NCBI GenBank assembly: GCA_033675265.1
Contig: JAUJYZ010001136.1
Span: forward strand, 122,501-186,500
Direction of reading: 5' to 3'
Origin: Actinostola sp. cb2023
Taxonomy: Eukaryota > Cnidaria > Anthozoa > Actiniaria > Actinostolidae
Length of the DNA stretch: 64,000 nt
Both the position numbers and the translations under genes were made by a program. The notes under the pieces are model-generated. The model did not search any database. It saw only the letters and a program-made list of their open reading frames with translations, and was not told the DNA's origin. Of the stretch, positions 13,073 to 24,600 are shown in pieces (the stretch's first letter is position 1; the number at the start of each line of letters is the position of its first letter).

Positions 13073-16000
13073 GTAATGTATTATGCAAATATTTCACTAG
13101 ACTGCAAAACAGTCTAGTTCTTCTTCACGCAACTCCGTCGAGAAGCGGTTGAAGTTCGATCGAGTCATTGGGGCCGCGAGAGCAGGCGAGACGAAAAGAC
13201 GAAAGAGGAGTTCACGCGGCCCCAATGACTTGATCGAACGGCTTCAACTCTTCTCGACGGAGTTTCGCGAAGAAGTAGGGGCTGTTTTGCAGTCTAGGAA
13301 TTCACGGTATAAGCAAGTTTAGATAGCGCGTCTAGAAAATCGGTAACCAAGCATCAATCAATCAGTCAAGTGGACTTATAAATTGAGCGTACGCATTCAG
13401 CAGTTAACTTTTTTGTATGTGTGGCATGTAAATCGTCTAATTTTATGATCGTATCTGTGAGTCAGTGAATTATTCATCGTGTAATTCAGTTCATCTTTAG
13501 TTACGGACGTAACTGAAAAACACTTCTAGTGAGTGGAGCATCTTCATTAAATGCCATCACAGGATGTTATGCAATACTTCAGGACCCTTCAGTACAGAGC
13601 ATATACCATCGTTTTTCGCGCTCTCTTTAATTATATATTCATGCTGTAAGAAACTGAAGTTGTTTATGATTGTATGACAATACTTGAAGCAAGTACTTGA
13701 AGCTGACACTATAACCCATAAACTTGCTTCAGTTTAACTGTCACTTGAGACACTTGTGACTTAAACGCTGTAGATAACTTTAATGATAAACTATTCAGTG
13801 TACAGAATGTGTCTGCAGAATAATGTGAAGTGTGAAACGTTAGTATCTGCGGCTTTGCGATGTGAAAACCTCCGCCCGCAATCTGGGGTCAGTGCAAAGT
13901 CTGTAATTTCAGTTGTCTTTGCAGTCACTTTATTTTGGATAAACGTACTGTCAGGCCGGACTCAGGCATGGTGTGTTGTGCTTTGGTGATCAGCTTAGAG
14001 TTAGAAAAACAACCAAAGTACACCAGCTGCAAGTATCAATTAAACCCGGTGAAAACAAGTTATGCGGCAACTTTATCCATTAAAGTTAAAACTGAAATAA
14101 ACCGGTAAATTGAAGTGCAATAAATTACTATGTCCATACAAATCCTTCTGAGCGTTGGCCCTTGATAGCATGCAATGAATGGGACTTGAAAGGAAAGGAT
14201 CTCAATGGGCAATTGATCACACTTCGACTTGTGTTCCACTAAGTGCTACGCGGTCACCTTTATACTATAGTATTTCTTTGGATGCAATTCAATAGCTTTT
14301 TAGCATTTCAATGCCTTTCTCAATAGCCTGTCATGATAGGAGCCGTTTTCAATAGCCTGTTTGGTAGCCTTCTCAAAAGCCTTTTTCAATCAGTAGCCTG
14401 TTTGGTAGCCTTCTCAAAAGCCTATTTCAATACTAGTTTGGTAGCCTTCTCAAAGCCTTTTTCAATACGTCTAGTTTGGTAGCCTTCTCTTGAAAAAGCC
14501 GTTTTCAATAGCATGTTTGGTAGCCTTCTCTTGAAAAAGCCGTTTTCAATAGCATGTTTGGTAGCCTTCTCAAAAGCCTTTTTCAATACTAGTTTGGTAG
14601 CCTTCTCAAAAGCCTTTTTCAATAGCATGTTTGGTAGCCTTCTCAAAAGCCTTTTTCAATAGCCTTTCCATGATCGATAGCTGTTTTACAAAAGCTTTAT
14701 CAAGGCATTTTCTTTTTAAATCATTTTTTCTTGTTGTCATATTCATTTCCTTTCCCCTTGCTGCTATCCAGCTCGCCTTTCCTCGCGTCCCTTGTCATTG
14801 CATTGTCATGATTTTTGTCTTATTAATAAGTTTATGACACTGATTAAGCACAAGGACGTACCTGAACAAGGATCAGTTTTTTTCCTTTTCTGTGCTTTCC
14901 TCGTTAGTGAACCTCACACGTAGCTATATAGCATATACAACTACTGCTATGTTATTGATTATACTAGCTACATAACGTCGTGTGTGCTTGTGTACGTAGT
15001 AACACCAGATGTTAACAGTCGTATACACTACCTTTTGAATATATGATGAGTTAAGCTAGGAAGCAAATATCCGCGCTTACAGAATTTCCATATTAACTCT
15101 GTAATGTTTCTTGAGACACCAGCTGAGATTAAATGATGAACATGCCAAGTTATGTAAACAGTATTATATTCCTTGCCATCCCGGCCTATTTTAAAGTACA
15201 GGCACACGGTGAAATGTACATTGCGCACTGCTGGAAATCGCACGAGTTTTTAAACTAAAAAGTGTGTGTTCACATCTGCAATTTGTTGCGCACAATACTT
15301 AATTATATATATTATGTGACGACACACACTGCAATCGTATTTCCAGCAATGTTACACTGTGTATTTGTTCAACGAACTGCCCCACAGATATATACATATA
15401 TACTTAATTATCATCACGTACTTGTAATTGATTTTGAAAAGCTCCACGGGGAAAATTCAATAAAGTATGCACGTGTGTATGCAGAGTCGTTTTCGTATGA
15501 GTTGGGAAAGTTACGGTACCACGCCTTGCCGTATTGAAAGAGTCTGATTGGATGAGATGCATCCTGATCTGCACGCTTTTTGATTGGTTCAGAAAGGAAG
15601 CCATTTGAGTGCCACGGTACGTACCGTAGGTTTCCCACTCATACGAAAACGACTCTATTCTCAGCTCTGACGACGGTGCTTTGATTTCTCTTTAGGTACA
15701 TTGCAGTTGTGAATCCATTGAGGTACAATGATTTGGTGACAATGGATCGTTGTTTAATTGTGATCGCTTTGACTTGGATGTTTGCGCTAGTCTTCTCAAC
15801 CCCCAGTTTCTTTATCCCGCTTGAAAACATCGCAACACTGTGGATCACGGGCTCAGTGGTAACCGTCTTTGTGCCTATTATCATCATCTCGTTCTGCTAC
15901 TTCCAAATATGGAGAGCTGTGATGCATCAATTGAAGTCAATCAATGCCATGGAACCGTCCAGTGACAGTCAGGTTAGCAGGATAAGCTATTGTTTCTACG

Positions 16001-18165
16001 GCGGGTGGGATACCTGTGGTCAGGGTTTCTACGGCGGGTGGGTTACCTGTGGTCAGGGTTTCTAAGGAGATGGGTTACCTGTGTTCAGGGTTTCTACGGC
16101 GGGTGGGTTACCTGTGGTCAGGGTTTCTACAGCGGGTGGGTTACCTGTGGTCAGGGTTTCTACGGCGGGTGGGTTACCTGTGGTCAGGGTTTCTACGGCG
16201 GGTGGGTTACCTGTGGTCAGGGTTTCTACAGCGGGTGGGTTACCTGTGGTCAGGGTTTCTACAGCGGGTGAGCATATGGGTATTTTGTCTGCGCATGCGC
16301 CAACACAGCATTGACCATTGACGTCTGAACCATTTTACAGCTCGATAGCTCATTTTAAGGATATTTTGTAGGAGATCTACGCATTTCTAAAGTTTAAACG
16401 TCATGAAAATTTACTCATTTTTAAAGACGATAAACACTTCTTCCCCTGGGTATATCTTTGGCCGCTGTTATTTCTTTTGATGGCGAGATATTTTACATTG
16501 AAATGCGACTGTGGTGTTTGGAGTTGGATGTTCAGCGTTAATTATTTCTACAATCAAGTATTCTACAGCACTGGATTAACGCTTGGTAATTGTGATGCAA
16601 GTAAACTTTTAGAATTTTAATGAAATGGTCTTTCAGGTGGACGCGATTTCGAGCTATGGCCTGGTGAATAATTTATGTAGAAGTGTTCAATTTAGGTCGA
16701 ACTTTAATGAGATATTTCTTGAAATTTTTACCGACCCCCAAGTTGGAGATAATTACCACAGCATTCATTCCTTTATATAATTTCAGTTTTTATAGAGAAT
16801 GGGGCTTCAAAAAATGTATAGCTGTCAGATTTAATAGATTCTTGTCACCCTATTCTCGGTGTAATGGCGGAATTGATGTTTTGTGTTACTTCTCGAAGCC
16901 ATGGTTCTATCATATCTTCGTCTATTTCCTTATTCTAAGTCTTTGAAAGTATAAATGAGAGAACAGACTTTGCAGAAAAATTAGTTGTTAAGAAAATTAA
17001 AACTTGTTTCCACTGTTTTGCATTGCAATAGTTTTGCTTACCATTTACGGGACTCGCGACGAGCAGAAATGTGGACTCCAAGCATTCAAGTCAAATTATC
17101 TTTCGATTTCTACCGACCCCCAAGCTGCTTAATGTTACGGAGGCGAAGATTATTCAATAGTCATTCCATTCATCACAATAAATGACTTTCAAAAAATGTA
17201 TAGCTCCTGCTATGAATGTTCAAAGTGCATGTATACGGCGAAGACGGCAGCCATTGTCAGTTTAGCTTGTCATGTTTGGACCTCCCTCACCTTGCAATAT
17301 GCAACTCATAATACATCGTAAATACTGGTTATGACAACTGTAGTATGCCTTCAGCATTGATGAAATAGAATCCATCATTTTAGAGTTGCATATGTTCATA
17401 TAGACAAGTTAATAAATAAATATATGAGAAAGAACTTCGTCATCTTGTTTGTTATTCCTGGTATTTAAATTAGCGCGGGATATATGCGCGTGTCGGAGGG
17501 TCTTTGTGTTCATGTTGGCATTTCACGCATGCGCAGACAAAATACCCATGTGCTCAGCGGGTGAGTTACCTGTGGTCAGAGTTTCTACGGTGGGTGGGTT
17601 ACCTGTGGTCAGGGTTTCTACAGTTTTCCAAAGCTCAAAAGCGCGCTGTGTAATATATCCGCCTATCTATATTGTTGCTTGGTTTCAATCAGCTGTTAAA
17701 TCTCATTATTCCGTTCATGAGACGGGCCAACACTGCATGCCGTTGTTCATAATACTACTGTACCGGCAAAGCGCATGCGTACCGCTACAATGCTTATGGT
17801 GTGTGAACAATCATGCTAACGGCTTATTGTTTCGTCCAATGGTTTATAGCTGTTCATTAACAACCAACTCATGTTTCATGTCATAGGGTAACGGGAGCAA
17901 TACTCGCATTAGCCGAGCCAAAAACCGCAAAGCCGCATGGACGTTCGGGATTATCATTCTGCTGTTTGTGATTCTGTTTCTGCCCAGCCTGGTAACCAAC
18001 TTCATTTCCCTCAGCGCTAAAACACAGTGCGACTTCTACGAGGTGAACCGCATCTGGTTCTGGACGTCGTTGGTGTCGTATTCCAGCTCCGCCTTCAATC
18101 CGTGGATTTATGCCATCAGAATGACAGATTTCAGGAACGCATTGAAGGCACTGTTCAAATGTTAA
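12720..18165 (+). CDS. Class A (rhodopsin-like) G protein-coupled receptor, three exons
   Basis: Spliced coding exons 12720-13072, 15696-15972 and 17887-18165 give a receptor of about 302 residues. Seen: N-glycosylation sites near the start (NMT, NST), TM1 with the GGNSLV motif, TM2 with LAMAD, DRY at the end of TM3 (the Arg codon is split by intron 1, phase 2), TM5 proline in FVPIIII, TM6 with LFLP in place of the usual CWxP, and TM7 with NPWIY followed by a short helix 8 and a terminal Cys. The conserved Cys at the top of TM3 and its ECL2 partner are absent and ECL2 is short, as in melanocortin/cannabinoid/lysolipid-type receptors. The ligand cannot be named. The start is taken at 12720 because an acceptor (TTTTTTTTCAG) lies at 12712, so a 5' UTR exon exists upstream; Met5 is an alternative. 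It acts at the plasma membrane. Confidence 0.88.
13097..13297. mobile_element. MITE with CTAGACTGCAAAAC ends
   Basis: Inverted termini CTAGACTGCAAAAC / GTTTTGCAGTCTAG, with inner inverted copies of AACTCCGTCGAGAAGCGGTT and GGGGCCGCG around a short loop. It lies 24 bp inside GPCR intron 1. Non-coding. Confidence 0.85.
13298..14290. other. GPCR intron 1, no element recognised
   Basis: Ordinary AT-rich intron sequence; the 68-residue + frame at 13783-13989 has no recognisable motif. Confidence 0.5.
14300..14670. repeat. Minisatellite in GPCR intron 1
   Basis: Irregular tandem copies of a 30-40 bp unit built on TTTGGTAGCCTTCTC, AAAAGCCTTTTTCAATAG and variants; about ten copies. Confidence 0.9.
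14671..15482. other. GPCR intron 1, no element recognised
   Basis: No gene or clear repeat seen; several short frames without domains. Confidence 0.5.
15483..15656. mobile_element. 174-bp MITE, family B, copy 1
   Basis: Inverted termini AGAGTCGTTTTCGTATGAGT / ACTCATACGAAAACGACTCT. A second copy of exactly the same length, in opposite orientation, is at 25945-26118. It ends 39 bp before GPCR exon 2. Confidence 0.88.
15696..15972 (+). CDS. GPCR exon 2 (end of DRY, TM4-TM5)
   Basis: Begins after TTTAG at 15695, completes the Arg of DRY and gives YIAVVNPLRY, TM4 and TM5 with FVPIII. It is 277 nt and ends in phase 0; the donor is GTTAGC at 15973. Confidence 0.85.
15991..16270. repeat. 32-bp minisatellite at the start of GPCR intron 2
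   Basis: About nine tandem copies of a 32-bp unit (TTCTACGGCGGGTGGGTTAC then CTGTGGTCAGGG), beginning roughly 18 bp after the exon 2 donor. Two further units sit at 17560-17625 near the other end of the same intron. Confidence 0.95.
16262..17570. mobile_element. Possible insertion splitting the 32-bp minisatellite
   Basis: The array stops at about 16270 and resumes at about 17560. The intervening 1.3 kb has inverted ends (ATGGGTATTTTGTCTGCGCA at about 16276 and its complement at about 17533). It holds two diverged direct copies of TACCGACCCCCAAG and CAAAAAATGTATAGCT. No transposase frame is visible; the class is unknown. Confidence 0.5.
17560..17625. repeat. Two stranded units of the 32-bp minisatellite
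   Basis: Copies of GGGTTACCTGTGGTCAGGGT identical in type to the array at 15991-16270, on the far side of the presumed insertion. Confidence 0.9.
17887..18165 (+). CDS. GPCR exon 3 (TM6-TM7, C-terminus)
   Basis: Starts after TCATAG at 17886 in phase 0. It encodes the end of ICL3, TM6, TM7 with NPWIY, helix 8 and a terminal Cys before TAA at 18163-18165. Confidence 0.87.
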   Translation, partial: GNGSNTRISRAKNRKAAWTFGIIILLFVILFLPSLVTNFISLSAKTQCDFYEVNRIWFWTSLVSYSSSAFNPWIYAIRMTDFRNALKALFKC

Positions 18166-18172
18166 GCGTCTC

Positions 18173-18338
18173 GTCCGTCCTTTTCCCTCCAGAATCAGGC
18201 GCGCCAAGAGACCATAATCTCTTGGTCGCGCTGAGTTTCGGTAGACGCGAATGCGCGGAGAATAGGGGCGAGTTTTTCTGCGCGCGTTCGGATCTACTGA
18301 AACTCGGCGCGACTGATTCTGGAAGGAAAAGGACGGAC
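18173..18338. mobile_element. MITE immediately after the GPCR stop codon
   Basis: Inverted ends GTCCGTCCTTTTCC and GGAAAAGGACGGAC with CCAGAATCAGGCGCG / CGCGACTGATTCTGG inside, plus an inner palindrome with GCGCGC motifs. It starts 7 bp after the stop, so it should be transcribed as the first part of the 3' UTR. Confidence 0.82.
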
Positions 18339-19407
18339 ACAGTCTACCCTGTTATTGTACATCATTGCAGTCATATACAATAGTCTGTAGATACTACTAT
18401 AAACTATTCAATTCAGTTAGATCATAAGTGTTGGAATATGTTTTATTTCATGATTGTAAATATGGGCAAATGGTTTATTTCAACTCGCCTTTATCTAAAC
18501 GAATGAAAGACTAGGTTCGAAATGCGACCGCAAAGCATCTACGGATTGCTTGGATGGACACAATCAAACCATGCTGTACTAATTCGGATCAAGCAAAAGT
18601 AAATGTATTTCTGACCAAAAATGATGACTTGAGGTCACGATTCGAAACCAGTCTTCCTCATAGATAGAGGCTATTTTTAAAACTTGCATTAAATTAAAAC
18701 AGGTTGATTGTATTTAGTATTGAGATCTAACAAAATAACATTTTATAACAATTTTTAATTGAAAATAAGTAGCAAGCTTCCGAGGGCGCCACAGTCAGGG
18801 TTGGAGTGTACATAGAAAATATTCCCTTCGGGCCCAAATACTATATATACTATACTACACTATACCATTAAATAAATATATCCCATTTTGCCATGCGTCT
18901 GTACTCATGACGTCAAAATGTGGTGAGAACAAAAAAGTACGCCACGAGACGTATAAGAGTACAGACGCACGGCAAAACTAAATGGAATCTATTTGTTATA
19001 TATAATATTTTGACAATCAAGTGATTTTGTGACGTCATCTGTGCGTCAATACTCTAATAACACACGACCCTCGACCAATCAAAGCGCGCGTAATATACCA
19101 ATTATTATATAAACTATACTATACTTCTGACTACAGCGATTTGCAAAAATTCTGTAAAAATCAAATATATCAATATATCAGGTGCATTGTGGGTAATTTC
19201 CATCATAAAATTGATGAATAAGCCCTCTAAAGTTCCATTTTTTCAATTGTTTTGCACATACATACTACAAAGGTTACTTGGGTTTAGATTCAGGTTTAAT
19301 AATAGCTAAAATCAAAGAATTAGGATTATGCAAATTACTATATATTGATATACCGATATATTAGGATTTTACAGAATTTTTGCAAATCGCTGTATACTGT
19401 ATATAAT
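18339..19407. other. GPCR downstream region with inverted repeats
   Basis: No gene. An inverted pair TTTTGCCATGCGTCTGTACTC / GAGTACAGACGCACGGCAAAA occupies 18892-18977. A dispersed repeat (ATTTGCAAAAATTCTG, ATATATCAATATATCAGGTG) lies at 19136-19200 and is broken by the element at 19408-19724. Confidence 0.6.
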
Positions 19408-19724
19408 CAGGAGCCCATAAGTAGGAGCCTCCATCTGGGATGTATTCGTGAGACGACCTGTGACCGGATCAGGCTATTTTTAGAACACCAGTTTTGCCGC
19501 GAAATTTTAACACCAGGGATTTTTGATTTCGGCTCTAGCTTTTGGCTTGGTAGGTTTACTATTTGATGTTTTTTTAGTTCCTTGAGAAACAGAACACGAA
19601 CTTGAAGACTCTTGGTCACTTTCCGATAAACTCTGCAAAAGAGTTCTAAAAATAGCCTGATCCGGTCACAGGTCGTCTCACAAACCCAGTACGGTAGATG
19701 GAGGCTCCTACTTATGGGCTCCTG
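19408..19724. mobile_element. 317-bp TIR element, relative of the element at 5090-6293
   Basis: Ends CAGGAGCCCATAAGTAGGAG / CTCCTACTTATGGGCTCCTG; inverted homology runs through TGACCGGATCAGGCTATTTT. It is flanked by the 7-bp direct repeat ATATAAT (19401-19407 and 19725-19731). Non-coding, without the minisatellite of its relative. Confidence 0.92.
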
Positions 19725-19731
19725 ATATAAT

Positions 19732-20483
19732 ACAGTCATTTGCAAAAATTCTGGCCGCCACGGTATATCAATATATCAATATATCGGGTGCATCACTAAT
19801 ACTATTAAATGAAGCAAAATTTACAAACAACAAACGTAAGACTAAAAATAAACATTATACTAAATATTTCTACCAACTTTGCTGGCGTTAACCCGCTTTA
19901 AGGGGAATTTTCGATTAATTAAATTACCCATAATGCACCTGATATATTGATATACTGATACTTCGTAGCGGCCAGAATTTTTGCAATTGACTGTATATAT
20001 AAATATATATGTATGTCCTTATTTATCTGACATTATAGGAAATACAGCTGAGTGTAAATATTCCAAGCTATCCCATCATACCATGCATGAAGTCGTTTGC
20101 TTGATTAATGACCCTGTCTCCGAGCCCATGATGCCTTGCGCGCACAGTGTTTTCATTGGCTAGGAAAACGGATTGAATATGAAAACAATGAAGACAATCT
20201 GAACGACTTGGTATCTGTTTGAACCATTCTAAACCTCCCCTCCCCCCTCGTGTTTATATTCCATTTGTACAAATAACATAAGATATTTAATACTGTATAC
20301 TCTAACTTGGACTTTTTAAACTTTATAGTGAATTTAAACTTTACAAGAAATTGGATCAGATTTTTGAGTGCAGAACCTCGAAATATCTCCAATTTTGTTT
20401 CTCCTTTTGAATTGTTAGGAAATCCATTTTCGTGCTAAACCTCGATAAAGCGACACACGGCCATTTTCGTAGATAAAAATAAA

Positions 20484-20514
<31 letters not shown>

Positions 20515-20599
20515 TATCACTTTTCTTTTATATTCACCGTGCTGTAACTATAGTAATGTATATATATATATATATATATTAATTTATTTATATTAATCA

Positions 20600-20633
<34 letters not shown>

Positions 20634-21080
20634 TAAAAAATAATCCAAGCGATTATTTCAAATTTTGTAAATAAGGATTTTTTATCTCTTATTTGTAATT
20701 TGTTTCGAGAAATAAAGTTATCATTATTATTATTATAGTAACATATGACGTAATTATTGACCAATCACAGCGTGTAATTATACTAAAATATGATAGCCAT
20801 TCAGATAAGACTCTGTGCCATTTTGTATCGTAAATAAACTATGTAAACTCAAATGACATCGTAGAAACTTCATTCTTATTTCACAGTTTAGCCTGGAATT
20901 CACTAACGAACTCAAGCATAAGCACAAGTGCAAGGATTGGCATTTATCTATTTCCTGTGCTTGCGATTCTTCACGATGCAATATTTTCATGGTAATGTGT
21001 TTATGCTTTAATCGTCAGTGAAAACTAGGCTTTACTTGTAAATGTAAGCACGGGCGCCAGATTCCTCTAAGTCCTGGAAC
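19732..21080. other. Intergenic; dispersed repeat and AT microsatellites
   Basis: About 19812-19995 repeats the element at 3370-3560. (AAT)n at 20477-20513, (AT)n near 20560-20580, (ATT)n at 20604-20632. This is the 3' flank of the minus-strand MGAT5 gene; no clear poly(A) site is assigned. Confidence 0.6.
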
Positions 21081-21084
21081 CTTC

Positions 21085-21260
21085 CGTTACCGATTAATAC
21101 CGAGTGAGATACGATCGTTACCGAGTGAGATACGATCGCCACCGAGTGAGATACCGCAATCGTTATCGATTAATACAGAGTGAGATACGATCGTTACCGA
21201 TTAATACCCGAGTGAGATACGATCGCTACCGATTAATACCGAGTGCAATCTCGTTCCCAG
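21085..21260. repeat. Minisatellite of about 31 bp
   Basis: Tandem copies of TACCGATTAATACCGAGTGA with GATACGATCGT, partly degenerate. Confidence 0.85.
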
Positions 21261-21440
21261 AGTCGCCCGCGGCTTTTTTGGCTTGCGGTTGGACGACGCC
21301 AGTAATCGGCGAGTGAAAAAATACGCACTGCACACGAGCGTAACCACTACAATTCTACGACTACCGTTAGAATTAAATCATTAACGCAAGAGTTTCTAAA
21401 TATTCAAACACTGTGAGGACACTAGTTTGGCCTTCGTTAC

Positions 21441-21639
21441 CTACGAGCATGCTTTGCATAAAGAAACCTGTTGGGGTTGGAAGTCTCGACATGGACATAG
21501 TCGGACCTTGTCCGGTTTTGCAGCCACGCAGCTAAACACCAGTGGGTGTTTCTGTAACACACATGACTCGTCCTTGGGGGAGAAGGAAGGTGCATCGAGC
21601 AATGTCTCGCTTCGAAACGTCTTGCAGTCGATGCCCAAT
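21441..21639 (-). CDS. MGAT5: MGAT5 last exon (Cys-rich C-terminus)
   Basis: Follows TTTTCTTTTCAG. Encodes IDCKTFRSE, APSFSPKDESCVLQ, PLVFSCVA, RLCPCRDFQPQQVSLCKACS, then a TAG stop at 21441-21443. The Cys spacing matches the extreme C-terminus of MGAT5. Confidence 0.93.
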
Positions 21640-24600
21640 CTGAAAAGAAAATGCTCGACTCAAAATAAAGGTAAAAAAGTAAACGAAAAAAGATGAGAAA
21701 CTGACTTCCTTTTCTGATCCCTGGGAGGTTTTTTCACTCTATTTTTCACACTACTGCAATGCAAGCACAATGGAAGCACAAGAGGCCTTATTTCACTGTG
21801 AAAACGGGCCTGACGCAAAGCATAAGTGCAAGCACAAGGGGCCTTATTTCACAGTAAAAACGCAAGCACAAGAATCAATGTTTTTCCATTCGAATTGCTG
21901 CCGGGCCCGTTTTAATACGACACAAATTCTGCCGATTCTTGCGCTTATGCTTGCGTCGCAAAGCATCTATGGATTGAGTCACCATTTTGCTTTAGAAATG
22001 TGATCCACCTTGTCCCATTCAAACAATTCATTGATGCTTTGAGGTCACACCACGAACCCAGGTTCCCGCTCTTTTACCGGGCCTTTTAGAATATGGCGAT
22101 TGAGAAAAGTCACAAAATAATTTGTTGATGAACATGATTTACTACTATACTTACTTTTTAAAACTATTTTGTGTGTTTATAGCGTGGAAGTGAAACGATT
22201 CACAGATCAAACCTGACATTAAAAAGAAAACCAAAAATTACAAGATCAAAATGTTTCAGTTCTTTGAGCTGATTGTCTCACTGAGAAGAACAACGTCAAT
22301 GCCATCACATCGCAGCTATTTATATTCGGGTGTTTATTGGCAGTCAATCAATTCGTTTGATCAGGCATCAGCAGTGCTATTTATCGTCATCCTATTCGAT
22401 TGGAGACTATTAATACACTCAAGGTATTGGAATACATAGATACTTGTCATGTCTTCTTTTTGTTGATGATGATGATTTATGATGATGATGGCGGTGATGA
22501 TTGATAATAGGAACCATAAAATTTACAAACAAAATCTACGACGGCGACGTCAACCGGAAGTGTAAATAACTTTTGTTCGGGGTTTCGTACATTAGAGATT
22601 TAGTCCAAGCCTAAGATTGTGAGGTTACTTCATCCACAGGAAATAGCAACTATGAAGGAATGAAACTCCGAACAGAAGATATCTACACTTCCGGTTGACG
22701 TCGCTATCGTAGATTTTGTAAATCTTAAGGTCCCTATTTTGATGATACATGGTGGTGATGGTGGTGGTGGTGGTGGTGATGATTGATGGTGATGATGATT
22801 GTTGATTGACGATGATGATGGTGATGATAGTGGTGGTGATTGATGGTGATAGTGGTGATGATGGTGGTGATTGATGATGATGATTGACGATTGATGATGA
22901 TGATGCCGGGTGGTGATGATTGATGATGATTGTTGATTGACGATGATGATGGTGATGATAGTGGTGGTAATTGATCGTGATGGTGGTGACGATGATGGTG
23001 GTGGTGATTGATGATGATGATTGACGATTGATGATGATGATGCCGGGTGGTCAGTGATGATTGATGGTGATGGTGATGATGATTGTTGGTGATGATGATG
23101 GTGATGATTGACGATTCATGATGATGATGGTGACGTGATGATGATGTGATGATGTCAAATGATGATGATGGTGATGATGATGACTAGTTCCTCTTATCAA
23201 CACTGAACAAGCTATCTAAACGGACTGAATACGTACCATTTTTCATGCACGTATCTTTGCATGACATTCCCTTCGGTGCTTCAATTAAATGATGTTGGTC
23301 TTCTGGCGGCCATATTACACTGTCTTTAGTACAAAAATCCTGTAAGAAAATGTAAGAAAAAGAAATCCATAGTTGACATATTTGTATCAAAACTGAGATA
23401 AGGAGGTAAAACGTCTATAGATCTCCCTTCACTTCTGACTTCTATATGCAAGGGAGACGTTAAAGAACTTGTGCTACATGTAATAATCACAAAGAGCAGG
23501 GGATTATCACCCGGTAACACAGCCAGGTGTAACTACTAGATGGGGGTGTTAATTGGTCAGGTCTAGTTAGAGGGGGGTGTTAATTGGTCAGGTCTAGCTA
23601 GAGGGAGGTGTTAATTGGCCAGGTCTAACTAGAGGGGGGTGTTAATTGGTCAGGTCTAGCTAGAGGGGGGTGTTAATTGGCCAGGTCTAGCTAGAGGGGG
23701 GTGTTAATTGGTCAGGTCTAGCTAGAGGGGGGTGTTAATTGATAACTGATAAACTCATGCTGAATGACAATAAGACTGAATTTATAGTGATTGGTACTAG
23801 GCAGCAGCTTGCTAAGGTTAATTTTGATAGCATTACAGTGGGATCCTCTGAGGTCCGCCCTGTGCCTATTGTTAGAAACTTAGGCTCATGGTTTGACTCA
23901 CAGTTAACCATGTCATCTCATATAAGTAAGCTTTGTGGCGCTGCGTTTTATCACCTGCATAATATCAGGCGCATTCGCAAGTTCTTATCTTTAGACGCCG
24001 CACAGGCCCTTGTTCATGCTTTCATTACGTCGCGCATTGATTATTGCAATAGTTTGTTGTATGGGCTGCCGGCCTGTCAACTGAATAAGATCCAGCGCGT
24101 ATTAAATGCTTCTGCCAGGCTCATCTGTAACGCCCCTAGGTACTGCCATGTGACGCCACTCCTGCGTGACTTGCATTGGCTTCCTGTCAGGTTTCGCATT
24201 AATTTTAAGGTACTTTTAATTACATTTAAGGCAATTCATGGTCTTGCACCTGATTATATTAGCCAGTTAATTCAGATCAAATCGTCAAGGTACAGTTTAC
24301 GATCCTCTGGTAGTTTGCAGCTTTCTCTCCCTACAATAAGAACTAGGGCTACTCTTGGTGATAGGGCATTCGCTGTTGGCGCGCCAAAGCTGTGGAACTC
24401 GTTACCTACTGAGCTTCGTGCCATCGACAGCGTAGATACTTTTAAACGTCGTTTAAAGACTTATCTTTTCAGACAAGCTTATGATTAGTTTTTATTTTGT
24501 GTACATATTTCATTCTAAATTTTAATTTTGTATTTTAACTTGTACAGTATATATATATAAATAATTTTTATTTTTATTTTTGTAATTAGTCATAGTTATT

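Noticed and set aside
23739..24488. LINE frame as an active gene
   Set aside because: Lacks the endonuclease and RT catalytic core; a 5'-truncated insertion.
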